DNA of 64,000 nucleotides from CBFFRJ01 sp051486985. GTDB taxonomy: Bacteria; Pseudomonadota; Gammaproteobacteria; Enterobacterales; Enterobacteriaceae. Below the pieces are notes generated by a model. The model was not told the origin of the DNA. It did no database searches and was given only the letters and a program-made list of their open reading frames with translations. Below are positions 60,430 to 64,000 of this stretch, one piece after another. Each line of letters starts with the position of its first letter. Position 1 is the first letter of the stretch. The stretch lies in assembly GCF_051486985.1 (NCBI RefSeq), contig NZ_JAHVDV010000008.1:62001-126000 (forward strand). Direction: 5' to 3'. Position numbers and translations under genes: made by a program.

Positions 60430-61206
60430 CTATTTTACGCCGTTCGCCGCAGCGTCGAGATGAACCACCGGGTTTTCAGCAAATAAGTAGCGGTCAGCGT
60501 TGAACTCAAAATCGTCGCTGGTTTCGTTGAAGAGCATCTGTTTGGTGTTTTCCAGATGTTGCCACATGGCGACTTTAGCACCATGAGGGTCTTTACGAAT
60601 CAAAGCCTTAAGGATTTGATCGTGGTCATCACACCAGTTATCCACCGTGCGCAGATCGATATGGTCGTGCAGTTTCTTCCAGTACGGGTTATGCGTGCGC
60701 TGAGTCCACATCTTTTCAACAATGGCTGCCAGCGCGGTGTTCTGTGTCGCCAGGGCGACCTGCACGTGGAACTGGAGATCCCATTCGGAGTCGCGGAAGC
60801 ATTTTTCTTTGCGCGCGTTATCCTGGATCTCCATCAGTTTCATGATGTCCTGCTTGGTGACCTGCGTCGCAGCAAATTCTGCAATATTACTTTCGATGAG
60901 CTGGCGCGCCTGAAGCAATTCAAACGGGCCGTAATTGGCAAATTCCAGATTCTCATCGGGGGCCTGTGAATAGCGCGCCTGGTTGGAGATAACGTGGATG
61001 CCGGAGCCTTTGCGGACCTCAACAAAGCCTTCCACCTCAAGCATGATAATCGCTTCACGAACCACGGTGCGGCTGACGCTTTTCTCTTCGGCAATAAAGC
61101 GTTCAGCTGGAAGTTTGTCACCCACGAGGTAAACACCTTGCTCAATACGGCTCTTCAGCTCAGCGGCAAGTTGTTGATACAAACGTCGTGATTCGGTGAT
61201 TTCCAT
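60430..61206 (-). CDS. exuR: Hexuronate regulon repressor ExuR (GntR/FadR type)
   Basis: ExuR represses exuT, uxaCA, uxaB and itself and is released by glucuronate/galacturonate. The 258-residue GntR regulator has a winged HTH at about residues 7-75 (VSRTVVREAIIMLEVEG) and an FCD effector domain (about 95-230) with metal His/Asp (RDSEWDLQFHVQVA). A candidate ExuR box at 61237-61255, just upstream of its own start, suggests autoregulation. It lies downstream of exuT, after the exuT terminator. Confidence 0.95.
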   Translation of the reverse strand: MEITESRRLYQQLAAELKSRIEQGVYLVGDKLPAERFIAEEKSVSRTVVREAIIMLEVEGFVEVRKGSGIHVISNQARYSQAPDENLEFANYGPFELLQARQLIESNIAEFAATQVTKQDIMKLMEIQDNARKEKCFRDSEWDLQFHVQVALATQNTALAAIVEKMWTQRTHNPYWKKLHDHIDLRTVDNWCDDHDQILKALIRKDPHGAKVAMWQHLENTKQMLFNETSDDFEFNADRYLFAENPVVHLDAAANGVK

Positions 61207-61236
61207 ATGCGCTCCAGGTAAGATATGGCAATAGTA

Positions 61237-61255
61237 GATTTGTTATACCACTTTT
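61237..61255 (-). promoter_or_regulatory. Candidate ExuR box in the exuR promoter
   Basis: GATTTGTTATACCACTTTT resembles the palindromic A/T-TTGGTATACCAA ExuR/UxuR site. It lies 31 bases upstream of the exuR start. Two related sequences lie between exuT and uxaC. Confidence 0.5.
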
Positions 61256-61282
61256 GCGTGTTTCTCACCACAACAGAGGAAG

Positions 61283-61311
61283 AAAAAGCCGCCCGATGAT
61301 GGCGGGCGGCT
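61283..61311 (-). terminator. Terminator of exuT
   Basis: On the minus strand AGCCGCCCG-CCATCAT-CGGGCGGCT is followed by TTTTTCTTCC, 30 bases after the exuT stop codon. Confidence 0.85.
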
Positions 61312-61339
61312 GGGGGACTGCATAGCAAGGGGAGTAGCT

Positions 61340-62644
61340 TTAATTCTGAGTGGCAGGGCCGCCAACTGCGGCTTTTTCCGCTTCCAGCTCCGCGGCCGAC
61401 TTGCTTTTCAGCACCGTCCAGATGACGACCGCACCCAGGATGTCGAACACTGCCAGCACGGCGAACAGTGGGCTAAAGCCGATGGTATCTGCCAGGGCAC
61501 CCACCACCAGTGCAAACATTGTACTTGCTGTCCAGGCTGCCATACCCGTCAGACCGTTCGCTGTCGCCACTTCGTTACGACCAAACACGTCAGAGGAGAG
61601 GGTAATCAGTGCGCCAGACAGAGACTGGTGAGCAAAGCCACCGATACACAGCAGGCCAATCGCAACGTACGGGCTGGTGAACAGACCAATCATGCCTGGG
61701 CCGATCATCAGAACTGCACCCATGGTCACAACCATTTTACGGGAAACAATCAGGTTCACACCAAACCAGCGCTGGAACAGCGGCGGCAGGTAACCACCCA
61801 CAATACAGCCCAGGTCAGCGAACAACATTGGCATCCAGGCGAACATGGCGATCTCTTTCAGGTTAAAGCCATAGACTTTAAACATGAACAGCGGGATCCA
61901 GGCGTTAAACGTACCCCAGGCCGGTTCTGCCAGAAAACGTGGCAGAGCGATACCCCAGAACTGACGGGTGCCCAGAATTTGCAGAACGGACATTTTTTTG
62001 CCGTTAAAGGTCTGGTGCTGTGCTTCCTGACCGCCAATGATGTATTCGCGTTCTTCTTCAGACAGTTTTTTCTGATCGCGCGGGTGTTTGTAGAAAATCA
62101 GCCAGGCCATTGCCCAGGCGAAGCTCAGCACGCCGGAGATAATGAACGCGAGCTGCCAGCTGTGCATGACGATTGCCCACACTACCAGCGGCGGCGCAAT
62201 CATGGCACCAATAGAGGAACCGACGTTGAAGTAGCCTACTGCGATAGAACGTTCTTTCGCCGGGAACCACTCAGAAGCGGCTTTCAGGCCAGCCGGGATC
62301 ATCGCAGCTTCAGCAGCACCTACGGCACCACGCGCCAGCGCCAGGCCACCCCAGCTTCCTGCGAGCGCTGTCGCACCGCAGAAGATAGCCCAGGTTACGG
62401 CGAAGACGGCATAGCCAACCTTAGTACCGAGGATATCCAGTACATAGCCCGCAACAGGCTGCATGATGGTGTAAGCCGCGGAGTAGGCAGCGATAATATA
62501 AGAGTATTGCTGCGTGGAGATATTCAACTCTTGCATCAGCGTTGGCGCTGCCGCCGCAATGGTGTTACGCGTTAAGTAACCCAGCACGGTGCCCAGTGTC
62601 ACCAGCGCTATCATGTACCAACGTAACCCTTTAATTTTACGCAT
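61340..62644 (-). CDS. exuT: Hexuronate (galacturonate/glucuronate) transporter ExuT
   Basis: ExuT is an MFS proton symporter for galacturonate and glucuronate (ACS subfamily, related to GarP above). The 434-residue product has 12 helices; GYVLDILGTKVGYAVF after helix 2 and FPAKERSIAVGYFNVGSSIG near residue 128 are the family motifs. The C-terminal tail is short and Ala/Glu-rich. It is divergent from uxaC across a 458-base region with ExuR and CRP candidates. Confidence 0.95.
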   Translation of the reverse strand: MRKIKGLRWYMIALVTLGTVLGYLTRNTIAAAAPTLMQELNISTQQYSYIIAAYSAAYTIMQPVAGYVLDILGTKVGYAVFAVTWAIFCGATALAGSWGGLALARGAVGAAEAAMIPAGLKAASEWFPAKERSIAVGYFNVGSSIGAMIAPPLVVWAIVMHSWQLAFIISGVLSFAWAMAWLIFYKHPRDQKKLSEEEREYIIGGQEAQHQTFNGKKMSVLQILGTRQFWGIALPRFLAEPAWGTFNAWIPLFMFKVYGFNLKEIAMFAWMPMLFADLGCIVGGYLPPLFQRWFGVNLIVSRKMVVTMGAVLMIGPGMIGLFTSPYVAIGLLCIGGFAHQSLSGALITLSSDVFGRNEVATANGLTGMAAWTASTMFALVVGALADTIGFSPLFAVLAVFDILGAVVIWTVLKSKSAAELEAEKAAVGGPATQN

Positions 62645-63102
62645 GTAAACCTCATCGTTATGGGAATTCCGCTTCTGCGGTCACCTCCTGGTTGCAGTCA
62701 GGAGATGAAAACGGGAGGGCGTAACCGGAAAAATCCCGGAACAACCCGAACCTAGCTATTCAACGTGCTTAATTCGGTATCCATACCGTAAAGGCCGATT
62801 TCATATGTTTCGGCAATGCATTCCGTCGGCTTATGTATTCGACGGCAGCAAGATAACTTGTCATACAACTTTAAAAGGTGAGTGACATCACAAAAGTGTT
62901 TTTCTTTGTGTGGTTTTTAACTTCAGGCGGGAAAGCCAGATATGGCGCGCCCTGGCGGGGGTTCTGGCAACCACTTCTGTAAAAATTTGTCATCGTTTAT
63001 TGATCTAACTCACGAAAAAGTCTTCGGCCTATAGAAATTGGTGTGATAACTTTGTCAGCATTAAGGTAAGCATCAGACGCACTCGTTGAGAGGAAGACGA
63101 TA
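62645..63102. promoter_or_regulatory. exuT-uxaC divergent control region
   Basis: No gene is visible in these 458 bases. AACTTGTCATACAACTTT (62855-62872) and AAATTGGTGTGATAACTTT (63035-63053) resemble the ExuR palindrome. GGTGA-GTGACA-TCACA at 62877-62892 matches the CRP consensus in nine of ten core positions and directly follows the first box. A weaker TTGAT-CTAAC-TCACG lies at 63000-63014. The pattern suggests CRP-activated, ExuR-repressed promoters for both exuT and uxaC. Confidence 0.6.
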
Positions 63103-64000
63103 ATGACCCCGTTTATGACCGAAGATTTTCTGTTAGATACCGAATTCGCACGCCGTCTGTACCATGACTACGCGAAAGATGAACCCATTTTTGATTTCCA
63201 CTGCCACCTGCCACCGCAGCAGATTGCAGATAACTACCGCTTTAAAAACCTGTATGACATCTGGTTAAAAGGCGACCATTACAAATGGCGCGCGATGCGT
63301 ACAAACGGCGTACCTGAGCGTCTTTGCACCGGTGATGCCAGCGATCGCGAGAAGTTTGACGCCTGGGCAGCCACCGTACCGCATACCATTGGTAACCCGT
63401 TATACCACTGGACACATCTTGAGCTTCGTCGCCCATTTGGTATTACAGGTAAGCTGCTTTCACCGTCAACAGCAGATGAAATCTGGGAGCTTGGCAACGA
63501 ACTTCTGGCACAGGATAACTTTACTGCTCGCGGAATCATGCAGCAGATGAATGTGAAGATGGTCGGCACCACCGACGATCCGATCGATTCTCTGGAACAC
63601 CATGCCTCTGTTGCTAAAGACACCACTTTCTCCATCAAAGTGCTGCCGAGCTGGCGCCCGGACAAAGCGTTCAACATTGAACTGGCAACCTTTAACGACT
63701 ACATGAGTAAGCTTGGCGAAGTGTCTGATACCGACATTCGTCGCTTTGCCGATCTGCAAACCGCGCTGGCAAAACGCCTGGATCACTTTGAAGCGCACGG
63801 TTGTAAGGTGTCGGACCACGCGCTGGACGTGGTGCTGTTTGCTGAAGCCAGTGAGTCCGAGCTGGACAGCATTCTCACCCGTCGTCTGGCTGGTGAAAAC
63901 TTAACTGAACATGAAGTGGCGCAGTTTAAAACGGCGGTGCTGGTCTGGCTGGGTGCAGAATATGCACGTCGCGGCTGGGTTCAGCAGTACCACATTGGCG
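63103..64000 (+). CDS. uxaC: Glucuronate isomerase UxaC (5' part)
   Basis: UxaC converts D-glucuronate to fructuronate and D-galacturonate to tagaturonate. About 299 codons are in the window; the family protein has about 470, so the gene runs off the right edge. The N-terminus MTPFMTEDFLLDTEFARRLY and the metal motif FDFHCHLPPQQIADNY (near residues 31-46) are typical of the amidohydrolase-like UxaC family. The ribosome site GAGAGGAAG precedes the ATG at 63103. uxaA would be expected next. Confidence 0.95.
   Translation, partial: MTPFMTEDFLLDTEFARRLYHDYAKDEPIFDFHCHLPPQQIADNYRFKNLYDIWLKGDHYKWRAMRTNGVPERLCTGDASDREKFDAWAATVPHTIGNPLYHWTHLELRRPFGITGKLLSPSTADEIWELGNELLAQDNFTARGIMQQMNVKMVGTTDDPIDSLEHHASVAKDTTFSIKVLPSWRPDKAFNIELATFNDYMSKLGEVSDTDIRRFADLQTALAKRLDHFEAHGCKVSDHALDVVLFAEASESELDSILTRRLAGENLTEHEVAQFKTAVLVWLGAEYARRGWVQQYHIG

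Noticed and set aside
61628..62575. A 315-codon frame antisense to exuT
   Set aside because: The translation is polar and without family resemblance, while exuT reads as a full 12-helix transporter.

Overview
This window is a stretch of chromosome from an enteric gammaproteobacterium. Nearly every protein reads as a close relative of an Escherichia coli K-12 protein, usually of the same length, and gene order follows the E. coli block running from murA to uxaC. Gene content and divergence suit an Enterobacter, Lelliottia or Leclercia type organism better than E. coli itself, but I cannot name the species from sequence alone. I see no prophage, insertion sequence, CRISPR array or plasmid genes.

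Bases 1-29990 are housekeeping: the end of ibaG, murA (peptidoglycan precursor), sfsB, ispB (quinone side chain), rplU-rpmA-yhbE-obgE (ribosome and GTPase), dacB, greA, yhbY, rlmE-ftsH, folP-glmM, secG with tRNA-Leu, argG, then tRNA-fMet-rimP-nusA-infB-rbfA-truB-rpsO-pnp, nlpI, yrbN-deaD and mtr. This is a dense translation, transcription and RNA-decay cluster with classical leaders, terminators and unusual start codons (TTG in ftsH, rimP and pnp; GTG in ubiT and diaA).

Bases 29990-42720 hold a structured repeat, yhbW, an ERIC element, ubiV-ubiU and the divergent ubiT (O2-independent ubiquinone synthesis), yhbS, yhbQ, yhbP, yhbO, yraR, yraQ, the envelope and replication genes dolP-diaA-yraN-lpoA, and rsmI. 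Bases 42740-49060 are the galactarate/glucarate regulon: garD divergent from garP-garL-garR-garK, which together take galactarate to 2-phosphoglycerate. rnpB (RNase P RNA) follows, with a duplicated 3' end.

Bases 49630-53860 correspond to the E. coli tdc region. The threonine-degradation operon is absent. In its place are a second copy of the structured repeat and an NTF2-like orphan gene, followed by the anaerobic cysteine-use pair cyuP-cyuA and the tiny yhaL. Bases 53870-60090 hold yhaK, yhaJ and the stress and membrane genes yqjG, yqjF, yqjK-yqjE-yqjD-yqjC, mzrA and yqjA. The window ends with hexuronate use: exuR, exuT and the start of uxaC, with candidate ExuR and CRP sites.

No wholly new multi-gene system is visible. 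The best unexplained signal is a pair of roughly 400-base, collinear, hairpin-rich intergenic elements near 30060-30467 and 49651-50074. Their outer blocks are nearly identical, while their middle is diverged at the same length and carries one compensatory base-pair change. This suggests a mobile, structured, RNA-like repeat. Other points worth a look are an ERIC element abutting the ubiV stop codon, the rnpB 3' tandem repeat, the rnpB promoter overlapping the garK stop codon, a terminator whose loop contains the yhaL stop codon, and candidate operators for CyuR, CdaR and ExuR.
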